Below are positions 48,110-60,500 of a DNA stretch of 64,000 bases, in pieces; position 1 is the stretch's first letter; each line of letters begins with the position of its first letter. Location of the stretch: contig NC_061121.1 in the NCBI RefSeq assembly GCF_002878395.1, forward strand, positions 139,196,789 to 139,260,788, in the 5' to 3' direction. The notes under the pieces were generated by a model that made no database searches, was not told the DNA's origin, and saw only the letters and a program-made list of their open reading frames with translations. Source of the DNA: Capsicum annuum (taxonomy: Eukaryota > Streptophyta > Magnoliopsida > Solanales > Solanaceae). Made by a program: the position numbers and the translations under genes.

Positions 48110-49440
48110 GATATTAATTAAGGTCAACATGGTTATACCCTCCTTGAACTTCTACATCACATTCTATTAAACTTTTGGTCATGAGACAATTCTTTTCTTT
48201 CACTTATGTTCCTACTTTTATTTTCTTAGTTCACCCATTTTCTTTTAATTTCTTTTTCTTGCATATTTCATCTATTTCTTTCCATTGTTGGGTCCTTTTT
48301 TTCCTGTTCATTTGCTATTATTGCTTGAGATCTTAGGAACTTACTTATAACTTTGTGTCTCGAAGTTACCTCCCTTAATTATCACCACCCCCAACATAGG
48401 ATTTTAGCCTTAATTTGCATTTTTAATTTCAAGGAGGATAGGGTTCAGAGGTGGTATACAAATTAAAAGGCTTACAACTTGGAATGTGTTTGCCAAAGAA
48501 AGGTTTAAAGTCTAAAAGTGGGTGACTAAGGATGACATCTTTTCAAGGGTAGGCCTTTTAGCCTAAAGTGGTCTTCTAAAATCACAAAGATAGCCTAGGA
48601 TCGTCTTAACAACCAAATACAATCAAAATTTAGCTTTGAGAGACTAATAAAGCAAGTTCTATATGGTACAAGTATGCATCAGATTTGGAAAAATAAGTTT
48701 ACCACACATGGCATGCATATTCGCCAAGGGGGCTGGACTGTGTCTCCCACTAGAGACAAAAATGGTGTATCTACCAATTTTCACAAGTCAAAATTTTAGA
48801 GTCACAAAAAGAGAAAAAAATTGTTTAAAGGTTGCTCACATCCATGGCCTTGATTTTTGAAAAATTTTGGATGAAGAGGGGTGTTTACTTTTCATTTACA
48901 CCGTGCACAATTCGCTAATTATGATAATGCTTTGTCTCACATTGTGCTTTTTATACAGGAAAACTAACCATATGGTAACTTAATTTTGTCCATAGGTTTG
49001 AATGCGAATCCAAATCCAAAATGCCATAGGTGAAGACTTTCCTTGTATTTGTGACCTTGATGTTATAGGTACTCAGACTTCCCATGCATCTATGGCTCAA
49101 AACCCAATCATGACGCTTTCCCCATAAGCATGTCGTCACTTAATCTATCATAGGGAAAAGCTCATCCGATGTTGCCAAAAGTAAAATAAATATAAAGAAA
49201 AAACCTAAGGAAAAAATAACTAATCCATGCAAATATGGGCACTATCAGACTGTCCGAATATTACAACCCAAATAAAAATAAAAATCATCAAAAAGAATAA
49301 CAAAATGTCCAAAAATATCAATAATACAGGCCTAAATCAAATGAATATGGAGACAGACACCCCCAACCAAAAAGGTAGCAATGTCCTCACTACATAAATA
49401 ATCGAGCATAAAGGGAGATAAGGGTGCTCCCTGAAACTGC
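48110..49440 (-). other. Athila 3' non-coding region, part 2
   Basis: About 1.3 kb with a T-rich stretch (48180-48350) and no frame with known motifs. The reverse transcriptase and integrase expected in an autonomous element are not here. Confidence 0.5.
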
Positions 49441-49449
49441 GTCAAGAGT

Positions 49450-50685
49450 TATTGTTACTCTCTGACTCTGCATCATCATAAGCCTTCTTAGGATAGGACT
49501 ACTTAGCTAGGTCCTCATCATCACTCTCTACTCGAGAGGAAGTAAGTTGATTAGAAGGTTTTAGGACTTTACATAAGCCCTTCACTCCCTTTCATATCTT
49601 GTTTAAAACCTATCTCTCTTCTTCTCCCTTATGACCATCTTTTTATGTGCAACCCAGATAATATGATGTGATGCCGCTAGGGATGAGTAGGATTTCTCAA
49701 TCCAAGTAATGGTAGCTCTCTACTTTTTCTGGTCCTCCTAATACTTTGCATAATCAGCCTGTGACATATATAAATATTGAGTGATGGAGAGCTCTCCCAG
49801 TCCTTAGGGTAAAATTGACACGAGATCCCTGATGGCTGCAATATCAACTCCAATATCCTAAAGAGGCCTAGTGATAGATGGCCTATATGACTCACGCTAC
49901 TGACATATCGACTTTCCCAAGTTGATCATTCTCTTCTTGCTTTTTCTTGGTGCGCCCTATCCTCGAATTCTCAAAGAATAGATGGGGGTACAAGGGAATG
50001 CCTAAGAATCTCTAGGGTATTCCTCAGCCCCAGCTTTCCTATAAAGATCGGTAATAAAATATGGGAAGAATAAATGTGTACCACCCTAGTTCTTAAAGAA
50101 TTTCATAACAAAAACCATGAGCTAACCAATATCCAAAGAAACGTCATCTAGAATTCAAGGGACCATCCGAGCCCACAAATTTGGGACTGATGTCATTTGG
50201 ATGCAAGGGGGTACTTGGACACATATGATGTTCAACCAAATATAAGCCTCATAATTGAATCCATTCATGTGGATGTTACTCTTGGTTTTCATCACTGAAA
50301 CTTCCTTTCTGGGACAAAATCTTTCCGCCAACCATCTTCCTAGCTCATACTTTTTTTCTTCAAACTCTCCCATATATATATTTGGGAGCCTGTAGATATT
50401 ATTGATTTTCTTTGCCCCAAATTCCACTATTTTCCCTTAGATCTTGATAGTGATGTTTGATGGATTTGAGAAAGACACTTTGATAATTTTGGTATGGAAA
50501 TCACGGACCCATTTCTCATTAGCCTTGCATGGATTCGAGGAAAAACACTTCCATCCAGTGGCCTCAAGTGGGTTATGAAATGCTAAAAGCTTTTCTGGCA
50601 CGTTGTCCAAGCATATTCCTCTCTCTTGGAGCAACTTTGTTCTTGGGGGATCATCGTAGCAGTGAGTGTGGCACTCGAGTGCCAT
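49450..50685 (-). pseudogene. Second Athila ORF, 'putative plant transposon protein'-like
   Basis: Starting at 50685 the minus strand reads RTKLLQERGICLDNVPEKLL, then WKCFSSNPCKANEKWVRDF (the 'W..F......A....VREFY' block) and, after one stop, KIVEFGAKKINNIYRLPN (the 'G..V.F....IN..YGLP' block), followed by ELGRWLAERFC and a Trp-rich part. This pattern is what I know as the plant transposon-protein domain of unknown function (PF20167, from memory), frequent in gypsy-derived proteins. The first about 180 codons need only one correction; below 50155 the frame decays. Role unknown. Confidence 0.6.
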
Positions 50686-51823
50686 TAATCAAATGTTGAC
50701 GTATCTGTCCATAAGATTATCTGAAAAGAAATAGACAACACAACAATGATCATTGACATTTTCATGTACAACTATGCTATATTGTCCACTAAAGCTCATT
50801 GGATGGTTACTTGGTGGTGTTTGGACAAAATTTTGAAGTGTAGGATTTTTGGGCATGGAAAAATATTAGTCTTTGTTTCTGTAATCGCGGCCCATAGAGT
50901 CGCGATCACACTGTTGAGATTGTGGTCTTGATGACCACAATTATGGTATCTGAAACCAGTTTTGAATCAATTTTCCATGTTCAAAATTTTTCCAAATTTT
51001 AAACCACAAGCATGTTCAACAACAGGCAACAGCTGAACAAGACTACTAGGTACTCGATTATGCCTTTAAAATGTAAAAACCATTAATGAGCATTTATTTG
51101 GGCAATATATCGAGCATTTGGTGTGCACTCTTCATATGTCTCAATTTCACACATATTTTGGGTACTCAAGACTTCCCCATTTATGTGCACACCATATTCT
51201 AGTATCTAAACACCACATAAGCATAATATACTAAATAATTAATCATGAAAATCATAGTATCAGGCCTTCTCTAAAATATGCATTTTATGGCCTATTCTAA
51301 AAAACCAAAGCATGGATTCAAGGCACCTACCAAATAAGTGAGGCAAGAGGGATGCAAGGATGTTGTTGGAGTGCTCATAATTTTTGGCCAGAAATGGGTC
51401 CAATTAGCAAAAAAAAAAAAGCTAAAAAAAAGAGTGAGGGAAATAGGTGAGTCAGGTGCTCATATAGCTGAGGTGACTGCAATCCCAGTTGAGTGTCCGT
51501 GATCGCAATCAAGTGTCTGAGATTGTGGAAACGCATGTAACCACGATTACAGGCCCTCTTTTCCCCTGTTCAGCTTATTTCATAGTTGGATATATTTTTC
51601 CCTAATCAGTTCATAATGGAAAAATTTCACACCTTCCCCTTTTCAATCTCATCCAACACACTCTAAAGTGCTAAAAATGCATGGGTTATTCAATTGCCAA
51701 AACTAAAATCTACACTACAAAAATAGAAATAAAGGATACGAGCCACTTTGGTAGCATTTGTAGGTTGCCTCCCACATATCGCCTTAGTTATCATCATCGC
51801 ACGACATCTTCCTTCTTTATTTC
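50686..51823 (-). other. Spacer between protease and second ORF
   Basis: No domain. Near the protease end the minus strand has a GGGAGGCAACC-type block (about 51770) which in Athila elements lies just after the gag-pro frame. It also holds clusters of ATCGCGG/GATCGC words (50885-50925, 51480-51560) like those of the LTRs. Confidence 0.5.
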
Positions 51824-52459
51824 TCAAGTTAGGTCATCAAGGGCCCTCTTGTTCACTTCTTTGGTTTCAACATCTACCATGGATATCACTTGAAGTGTCG
51901 CGGGTTGTTTCCTTGTTTTGCATACTTGAAAGGAGACCTCATCCTCATGCACTCTAAACCTCATCTCCCTCAATTCTAAGTTAACAATGGCTCTTCCGGT
52001 TGCTAAGAAAGGTTCACTAAGAATGATGAGCACCTCTTGGTCCATTTCACAATCTAAAACCACAAAGTCCATCGGCCTCTTAATAGACCGATCCACCATT
52101 AGAAGTCTCATAGATGTTGGGATTAGGGTTTCTAATCCAAGCTTCGTATAAATGAAAAAAGTCATAAGGTTTATACTCCCATCGAGATCGCATAGAGCTT
52201 TCTCAAACATATGTATTCCGATGGAACAAGGGATGGTAAAAGCTTCGAGGTCTTCCTTCCTTACCGTAATTTTGCTACTCATGATAGCACTAAAACCATG
52301 GGTGACTTCAATTGTGTCACCATATATGAGATTATTCTTTGACATCAACTTTTTCATAAGCTGAGCATATCTTGGGATCTCTTGTATTTCTTCAAGCAAT
52401 GGGATATTTATTGAAAGATTGCTAAGCTTGGCCATAAATTTCTTGAGTTTGTCACCCAC
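51824..52459 (-). pseudogene. Athila-type aspartic protease region
   Basis: A continuous frame of 211 codons. It begins in the linker (LSINIPLLEEIQEIPRYAQL), then TIEVTHGFSAIMSSK, then FTIPCSIGIHMFEKALCDL and SINLMTFFIYTKLGLETLIP, the protease core, and ends with DFVVLDCEMDQEVLIILSEP, FLATGRAIVNLE and a C-terminal RVHEDEVSFQV. In Athila the catalytic triplet is CDLGASINLMP; here it reads CDLDGSINLM, so the Asp after Cys is kept but the following Gly-Ala is changed, and the later part has a short deletion compared with family members. Retroviral-type protease that would cut Gag-Pol. Possibly inactive; upstream gag is broken. Confidence 0.85.
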
Positions 52460-54000
52460 CTATTTTCTATGAATTCTTCGAGGTAATGGGGTAGGTACTC
52501 GGATAGTTAGCATCATATCATTTTGTGGCTTCATACTTTCAACCACTTAATCATCAAATTCCATCAGTTCCTTTTCATTTTCTTCTTCTTCTTTATAAGA
52601 TTTTAGTGGAACATCTTTTGGATTAACCTTAGGCACCTTTTCACCCAAATCTTTTTTAAAGTGATCACCAAGGGTCTTCCTACTCCTAGTGACAATTGCT
52701 AAAACTTGAGAATCATTCTTCGAGTTTGCAATAGTTTTACTAGAAAGGACACCCCTTGGCCTAGCATTGATTTAAGTGGAAAATTTTCCCAATTTGGGTC
52801 TCTAATTGTATAATGGAGATGGAGTGGGACACCATGGTTTCAGAAAGCTGTGAAAAATATACTTTTAGCTCATGAACCATCTTGTATCTACCCTCCACCC
52901 ATATCAAAATTCTTATTAATACATCCTCAGTTTTGAATTAGTCAAAGTCAATAGAACTCAGCTCGTAGTTCTTTGCCCGATCATGGGGAGGCACATAGCA
53001 CTTATTCTCGTGCTCTCTATTCCTCCAATCCTTATAATGATCACGATTCATCCAACCTTTATTCCCACTTTGCCTTTGATAGGTGGTACGAGAACCCCTT
53101 GAGTAATTTTCCAAGTACCAAATCTCCTAATTTAGCTTTTTAGCCTCCTCATTATCTTTGTAGTCTTTTAATGCCGCGGCATTCACTGCTTTTGCGGGTG
53201 CACCCATCACATGTTTTGTCAAAAGCTCTAATTGAGTTATCATATTTTCGATACTCTTCTATATTTCTTCATATCGCTTCAGTTGTTCCTTGTCAACCAA
53301 GGATGTAGTGTGAGAGCTTTTAGGAACTTTGGCATCTCGGGTATGCCATCATCGATTTTACTTTGTCACGTTCTTAAGAAAATTCATTGTTGAATGATAG
53401 TGCAACTTTACAAGGGAACCTCCTGATGCGTTTTCCACCATAGTTTTGTTTAGAGGATCAAGGGTCCAATAGAAGATTTAGAGAAGCATCTTCTCCGAGA
53501 CCTCATGGTTTGGACATTGCATTAGTTTTCTGTTGAATCTTTCCCATACTTGATACACAGGATCCCTATTCAATTGCCTTAAATTGATGATCTCATTCCT
53601 CAATTAGAGAATCTTAGTAGGTGGGAAGTATCAATCAAGAAAAGCCATGGTAATCTCTTCCCAAGAAGTGATTGAACTAGCCAGGAGTAAATGGCGCCAC
53701 CAAACCGTCTCACCTATTAGAGAGAATGGGAAAGGACAAATACGGATAGATTCTTGAGGGATGTGTGCAATGTTAAATGGTGCACACACCTACACAAAAT
53801 TCTTTAAATGAAGATTGGGGTCCTCATAAGCTTGCCCCCAAAAGAGTCCCTTCATTTGAAACATATGCAACATGACGCATGTGACATAAAAGACACTGTT
53901 CCCATGAGTAGGTGGGATATGTATGGCACTTTTTGGCCCACATCATTGAGTTTCCCTTCATCATCAAGAGGGATATCAAAAGACCCCACATGCTAGAATT
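52460..54000 (-). pseudogene. gag: Athila-type gag remnant
   Basis: On the minus strand, frames show the gag core: EITMAFLD (about 53650), LRNEIINLRQLNREPVYQVW (about 53600), ERFNRKLMQCPNHEVSEKML (about 53540), FYWTLDPLNKTMVENASGGS (about 53480-53420), then HVMGAPAKAVNAAALKDYKD (about 53215-53150), and near 52840-52800 a LETQIGKI block. This is the Athila gag order ending in the protease at 52459. At least five stops and several frameshifts. The gag start is probably near 54015 (MSDNSS). Confidence 0.8.
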
Positions 54001-54129
54001 GTCACTCATTGTTTCATTTACACTACGATCACCTACACAACAATAATAATAACAACCAATGTAAATAAAAAACACTATGGGTATATCCAAAGTAAAAATC
54101 ACACCACATAAGTGAAATCTAAATTTCAT

Positions 54130-54147
54130 TCCCCAAAAATAGTGCCA
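54130..54147 (-). other. Primer-binding site of the Athila-type element
   Basis: The minus strand reads TGGCACTATTTTTGGGGA, three bases inside the LTR end. This corresponds to the Athila-type TGGCGCCGTTGCCGGGGA site with several substitutions. Confidence 0.75.
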
Positions 54148-55091
54148 TTTTGATAATGCTCACCTGTACTACATGAAATAGTACTGGACGGTTGTTGTCA
54201 ATATCTCAACTCTCATTGAGGTCGATTCCATGAGGAGTGAGATTTAAACTTCAAATCCTAGAGGTTCTCTAATTACTAAAAAGATACCCAAAGTATATAC
54301 AAAAAAACTATATAGTAGAAATTGTGGGGTATGGTTTGGAGTATGAACTTGTCAATGCCGAGCCAAACTATACACTACAATAACACCTCTGGTTTAGAAT
54401 TTGATTTAGGAGGAATCTTTGTATTATGTCTACCTAAGGGAAAGGTGTGAATGGGATTACAGTGTCTTAATATGACATGTAATTGTTCCATACATGGTAG
54501 GCTAGGTCGAAATTCTTTTAAGTTAGTTTGTCAACAAAACCTCAAAGATGTCACTCCTTCACTCTTTCGAGCACCTAATGAGTCTATCAATCATAACCAC
54601 CCAAAACTTCTATTCGGGCATCCCTATTTCTAGGATGATGCTTATGACTTGACTCACGCTTTATCTACCCTTATTTATAAGATAGAAAAGGGAAGTAAGC
54701 CATGCTATCAATCATCCACCATTGATTTGTTCCCCCTATAGCCCTTTTTCAAGGAAGTTATGGGTTCCTAAGAGTTTACCCACATCCCTGTTTCAAGGAT
54801 GATGAGGGTTTTCAAGATTTTGGGGTTTTCACTCAGCAAACCCATTTAGAGATTTGGAGTTTTCACCTATAAATTTCAACTATTAGAACCAAGAAATTGT
54901 GGAATCCATGATCAACAACTAAAACTCATACAAATACACCATAACACAATTTCACCTTAGTTCAACATAATCCTAAGACTAAATTAATTAGCTACTCATG
55001 AAAAGGTGAGAGAAAAATATACCATATGGATTGTTTAAAGCATCCATTCATTACAAACACTAAAATTAAAGCCTCCAAAGTTAATTACAAA

Positions 55092-56790
55092 TATTTAGAG
55101 TTATATAGGTTTGTCATGGATAAGGAGAGAAGGGTTCATGACCTTGACCAAGTGAAGTACATTAAGGAAAAGGATGGTACTATGTTGGTTGAGGATGTCC
55201 TCATTAGGAAGAGGTGGCAGTCTTATTTTCATAAACTTTTGAACGATAAAGGGGACAAAGATTTTATGTTGGGAGACTTGGAGAAATCTATGGAGTGTCG
55301 TGACTATGGTTATTGTAGGCGTTTCAAGGTTAGGGAGGTCAAAGGGATATTCACAAGATGCTTTGGGGTAGGGCAACGGGGCTAGACGAGATTCCAATGG
55401 ATTTTTAGAAGAGCACTGGCGAGGGAGGTTTGGAGTGGTTGACAAGATTGTTTAACATCATTTTTAGAAAGGCTAAGATGCTTGATATGTAGATATGGAG
55501 TATAATGATTCCATTGTATAAGAACAAGGGAGACATCGAGGGTTGTAATAACTATATAGGTATTAAGTTGTTAAGTCATACTATGAAGGTTTGGGAAAGG
55601 GTGGTAGAGTTAAGGCTGAGAAAATGTATTACTATCTTACAGAATTAGTTCAATTGCATGCCAAGTCGCTTAAATACTAAGGCCATTCACTTTGGTAGGA
55701 TATTAGTGGAGAATTTTTGGGAGAGGAAGATGGACTTGCACATGGTGTTTGTTGATCTTGAGAAGGCATATGACAGAGTGCCCAGGAAGATTCTGTGGAG
55801 GTTTTGGGAGGCTAGATTGGTGACCATGGCATACACTAGGTGGATTCAGGACATGTATGATGGTGAGAAGACTCGGGTAAGGACGGTAGGTGGAGATTTG
55901 AAGAACTTTCTGGTTTTGATAGGGCTGCATTAGGGATTGAATCTTATCCCTTTTTTATATGCCTTGGTGATGGATGTTTTAACGTGGCATATTCAAGATG
56001 AGGTGACTTGGTGTATGTTATTTGTGGATGATATTGTACTGATTAACGGGACTCGAAGAGGAGTTAATGATAAGTTGGATATTTGGAGACAGACCCTTGA
56101 GTCTAAAGGATTTTGGTTAAGAAGGACCAAGATGGAGTACTTAGAGTGAAAGTTTAGTGATGTGTTGCAAGAAGATGATGTGGTTGTGAAGCTCGACTCT
56201 CAAGCCATCCAGAAGAGAGAGATTTTTAAGTATCTGGGGTCTATGATTTTGGGCAATGGTGAGATTGATAAGGATGTCACGTATCGTATTGGGGTAGGGT
56301 GGTTGTAATGGAGGCTCACTTCAAGTTATTTATTTGATAAGAAAGTGTCCCTGAAGCTTAAAAGGAAGTTCTACAGAGTGGTGTTCTGGCCGGCTATGTT
56401 GTATGGAGCGGAGTGTTGGCCAGTTAAGAACTCCCACATCCAAAAGTTAAAGGTGGCGGAGATGAGGATGTTGCGATGGGTGTGTATCCATACCAAGAAA
56501 GATAGGGTAAGGAAGGAGATTATTTAGGAGAAGGTGGGAGTGGCCTCATTGGAGTACAAGATGCGAGAAGTAAGGTTATGTTGGTTCGAGTATGTAATAG
56601 GGAGGGACTCTGATGCTCCGGTGAGAATATGAGTAAAATTTTCTATGGATGGTTTTAGGTAGGGTAGAGGTAGGCTGAAGAAATATTGAAGAGAGGTGAT
56701 TAGGCATGATATAGAATAGTTACAGCTTATGGAGGACATGACCCTTGATAAGAAGGGGTGGAGGACGCGGATTAGGGTAGAGGTTTAGGG
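55092..56790 (+). pseudogene. RTE LINE reverse transcriptase remnant
   Basis: In order: DLDQVKYIKEKDGTMLVEDV (55140), RWQSYFHKLLNDKGDKDFML (55213), a frameshift near 55385, SCNNY-type block degraded near 55545, then MPSRLNTKAIHFGR (55658), DLHMVFVDLEKAYDRVPRKI (55733-55792; the catalytic Asp is kept), MYDGEKTRVRTVGGDLKNF, a stop at 55931 in place of the QG after LH, then [24 protein letters not shown] (56012-56047; the second active-site VDD is intact), [32 protein letters not shown] (56231), and finally LYGAECWPVKNSHIQKLKVA and MRMLRWVC (about 56400-56490). Well preserved for this window but with several stops, so inactive. Confidence 0.9.
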
Positions 56791-57126
56791 GGTGAGAGTG
56801 CATCGGTAATAATAGGGGAGTGTTCTTTTTTATGGCTGATGTTTCTTGATCGTGGTGTTGAGTGTATATGGTTTCGGAAAGATAGTATTTTAGTGTTAGC
56901 TTATGGATGCTGGATTATTTTATGGTTAGTGGTGTTACTTTATTTTGCAGATTGTACTAGTTTATATGCATTTATTTTGTGTTTGTTATACTGCTTTCAA
57001 TCTTAAGTCAGGGGTCTATCGGGAAAAGCCTCTCTAATTCATATGAGGTAGTGGTAAGGTCTGTGTATACTCTACCCTCCCCGGAGTCCACTTTTTGGGA
57101 ATACACTGGAAATTTTGTTGTTGTTG
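55092..57126 (+). mobile_element. 5'-truncated RTE-type LINE
   Basis: The only coding content is the reverse transcriptase part, and the 3' end is GTTGTTGTTG, the microsatellite tail typical of plant RTE elements. It lies in the Athila LTR, where about 30 bases of target appear to have been lost compared with the other LTR (44380-44415). Start is set where LTR homology ends. Confidence 0.85.
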
Positions 57127-57576
57127 ATTCAAATTCAAGAGTGTCTAAATGGTGTTCAATACCCAAAGAAGAAAGGTTTTAGTATATATGAGGATTTGGA
57201 TTCAGCTTGGTGGAATAAAAAAGCTGTCCGGGGCAAAATTCCTGTGTAGTCGTGATCACAAAGGATTTTCAGCGACCGCGGAAAACACTTTGCTATTTCC
57301 CCCTCTTAACCTACTTGACTGACTGCGATTGTAGCCCCCAAACCGAGATCATGGTAACTGAGGCTTGTGACTACTCCAAGTCTTTCGGATGCATTTCTTC
57401 CCCTTCTTATTTCCATTCAAGCTCAAGTCCACATCTTTTATGCTTCTAGCTTGTATGTCTTCAAAAAAGGGAATTTAGTGCATCTAAACACTCGCTTGTC
57501 TCACTTAAATCATCAAATCATAGCAGCATGCACAATTATTTAGTGCAAATGAGTGGTAAAATCACCACCTATTAGT

Positions 57577-60500
57577 CCCATGCGAACTGCCTCTTACAAA
57601 CTAAAATATAAGACAAACTACCCATACTCACCTCCTTCCTACTCAAGGCATCCACTACCCATTCCTCTTGACCCAATGGTATAGAATAAAAATATCATAA
57701 TCCTTTAGTAACTCCACCCATATATGTTGTTTATAATTAAGCTCCCTCTAAATCATTAGATGCTAAAGACTACAATTATCAGTGAAGATCTCATAATGAA
57801 CGCCATACAAATAATGCCTCCAAGTCTTAAGCGTGAAAACTTTTGCTACCAATTCCAAAACATGAGTGGGGTAGGTGCTTCATAAACCTTCAGCTGCCTC
57901 AATGCAATAACTTGACCTTGCTTCATCAGAACATAAAAAAACAAATACCAAACTAATCACAATATACGATAAATCCCTCACCCTCAAAATGAAAAGCAAG
58001 TATTGGAGCTGAAGTGAGGAGATCCTTCAACTTCCAAAAGCTCAACTCGCACTCCTCAAACTACTAAAAAGGAACATCCTTCATGGTTAATCTAGTCATC
58101 AGACCTACAATAAATGAAAAACCCTCAACGAACTACCTATTGTATCCTGCCAAACCAATAAAGTTATTAACCTTAGATGGAGATATAGGTTTGGCCCAAT
58201 CACAAATAGCCTCAATGTTCGCTGGATCCACCATAATAACATCCTTAGACACCAAGTGTCCTAGGAATGAAACAAACTAGAACCAAAACTCAGTTTGAGA
58301 ATTTGGAAAAAATCCTATGATCTCTCAAAGTCTGGAGCACAATTCTCAAATGCTACATATGTTCCTCTCCACTCCTCAAATATAGAAGAATGTCATTGGT
58401 GAACAAAATAACGAAGGAAATTAAATAAGGTATGAACATGTGGTTTATCATATCTATGAACACTATTGGGGAATTAGTTAACCCTAAAGACATCACCAGA
58501 AACTCATAATGTCCATAGCAAGTCCTAAAGGTTGTCATTTGGAGGACATCCCAAATCCTCATTTGATGGTAATCGAATGTCAAATATATCTTAGAGAAAA
58601 TTATTGCTCCTTGATGCTGGTCAAATAAGAGATCAATACGAGGCATATGATACTTATTCTTCACCATCATCTTGTTCAACGGCCTATAATCAACACACAT
58701 ACACGTGGAACTATCTTTTTTATTCATGAATAAGACAAGAACACCCCAATATGACACAGTTAGACTAATAGAACCCTTTCCTACAAGATCCTAAAGCTAA
58801 GAATTTAGCTGCTTAAGTTTGGCAGGAGTCATATGGTAAGGTGCCATAGAAATAGGTCTGGTGCCTGACTCAGAATCAATAATAAACTCCATATTATTCT
58901 CAAGAGGAAGACCATGTAGATTTATAGGAAAAAACATTAGGAAAATGATGAACTATAGGGACAGAGTCAAGCAAAGGATTCTCCACACTAACATCATGAA
59001 TATTAGCAAGATAAGACTCGCAACCTCTCGATATAGGTCTGCTAGCTCAAAAATAAGAAATAATCCCTATCGGCATACGACTAATATATCCCTACCATAA
59101 CATTGGGATATTCCAAGCATGGATAAGGTAACGGTATTAGTAAAAACAATCAAAGATCACATGACAGGGGGATAACTAGTCAATGCACAAAATCACATCA
59201 ATGTCCACCATATCAGATACAATAAGGTCATCATGAGTATCAAACTCTTGAATAATCACAACAGATGATCTATAAATATAATCAACTACAAAAAAGTAAC
59301 CCATGGGAGTAGATACACTTCAGTGTATGGATAAGGAATCCCAAGACAACCCTAATTGTGGTACATCATAAGAAAACAGAAGGAATAAGTGGATCCTGGA
59401 TTGAATAAAGTAAAAATTGGGTAAAGGAACCCTAAGATCATACCTATAATAACATCATCCAGAGACTTTTTCTCAAGTGTAGCAGTCACAACATATAAAT
59501 GACCTTAGCCACCACCTATCTCGGTGCTTGAAATATATTGTGTCTTATATGCTTGAGAACCTCCTTGGTAACATTGGAGACCACCCTGAAGACCCTATAT
59601 ATTGCCTCTAGATGGGGGAACACTACCCTAATAAGATGGACACTACATAGTAGGTACATTTGTGTAATTTTATGGACACTCTCTAGCGAAATAATCAAAA
59701 TCCCCACAATCATAACACACCCCTGGTGTAACACTATATCTAGAGGATCCAACTAACCCAGAATAGCTTCCTTGACTAGAAAACCCGTAATATGAATATC
59801 TCTATGGTTGACCACTACTCTATCCAGAATGATCACTGTAGCTTGGTTGAACCCCATTAGTAACATAAAATTCGACATGAGCAGGCCTACTAGAATGATC
59901 TTGATATTGGTAGGACTTTTAGGGAGGGTACCTACCATGATAATCTATACCTAGGTACTGCGACCTACTGCGACTCTAGATGAAACTACCCTGATAATGT
60001 AGCCTCTTATCATTGCCCCCTTAGGAATTATGATGTATCTTCTCCATAATCTGGGCATGATCAGACACCATAATAATTATCTACCAACAATAACCTTACT
60101 CAGTTCTTTTATATAAAGATAAAGTCTCAGTCCCCAAACAATACACCAAATCTGCTCATGCTTGGTCAGCAAAATGATTTAGCATGCATGGACAACTTAT
60201 AAAACCAAGCCTCATACTCTAAGATGGTCATAGATTTGATCTCTCTAATTCTCTCTATGGTTATGAAGATAATACTTCTCAAAGAAAATCTCAGAGAACT
60301 AAGTCCACTTCAAAAAGGGAGATCCAACTAAACTAAAATCAAGATAACCCATCCATCAATGTCTAGCTACTAGATCAAATTAAAAATAATTTAGTATACC
60401 TCACCAGTCTCAACTAGAATGAAATTATGGAGCTTGTCCTTTCAAGCAATCAAGAACACCGTTGCTCGGTACCCAAAAAAACCTAAGCAGAATCAATCTC

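Larger units (their letters stand above)
43436..57576 (-). mobile_element. Athila-type element with both LTRs, gag-protease and a second ORF
   Basis: On the minus strand: 5' LTR (57576-54151, with a LINE inside), primer-binding site (54147-54130), gag (54000-52460), protease (52459-51824), spacer, a second coding region (50685-49450), a solo LTR insertion (48104-45409), polypurine tract (44868-44857), 3' LTR (44856-43436). No reverse transcriptase or integrase is visible, so it looks non-autonomous. Target duplication ATCCC/GTCCC (43431-43435, 57577-57581) in element T1, confirmed by the uninterrupted T2 sequence near 62645. Confidence 0.85.
54151..57576 (-). repeat. 5' LTR of the Athila-type element, split by an RTE LINE
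   Basis: Homologous to 43436-44856 on both sides of the insertion: 54151-55091 with 43436-44380, and 57127-57576 with 44415-44856. The end at 57576 is decayed (CACCTATTA where the partner has CACTCATCA). Without the LINE it is about 1.39 kb. Confidence 0.9.
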
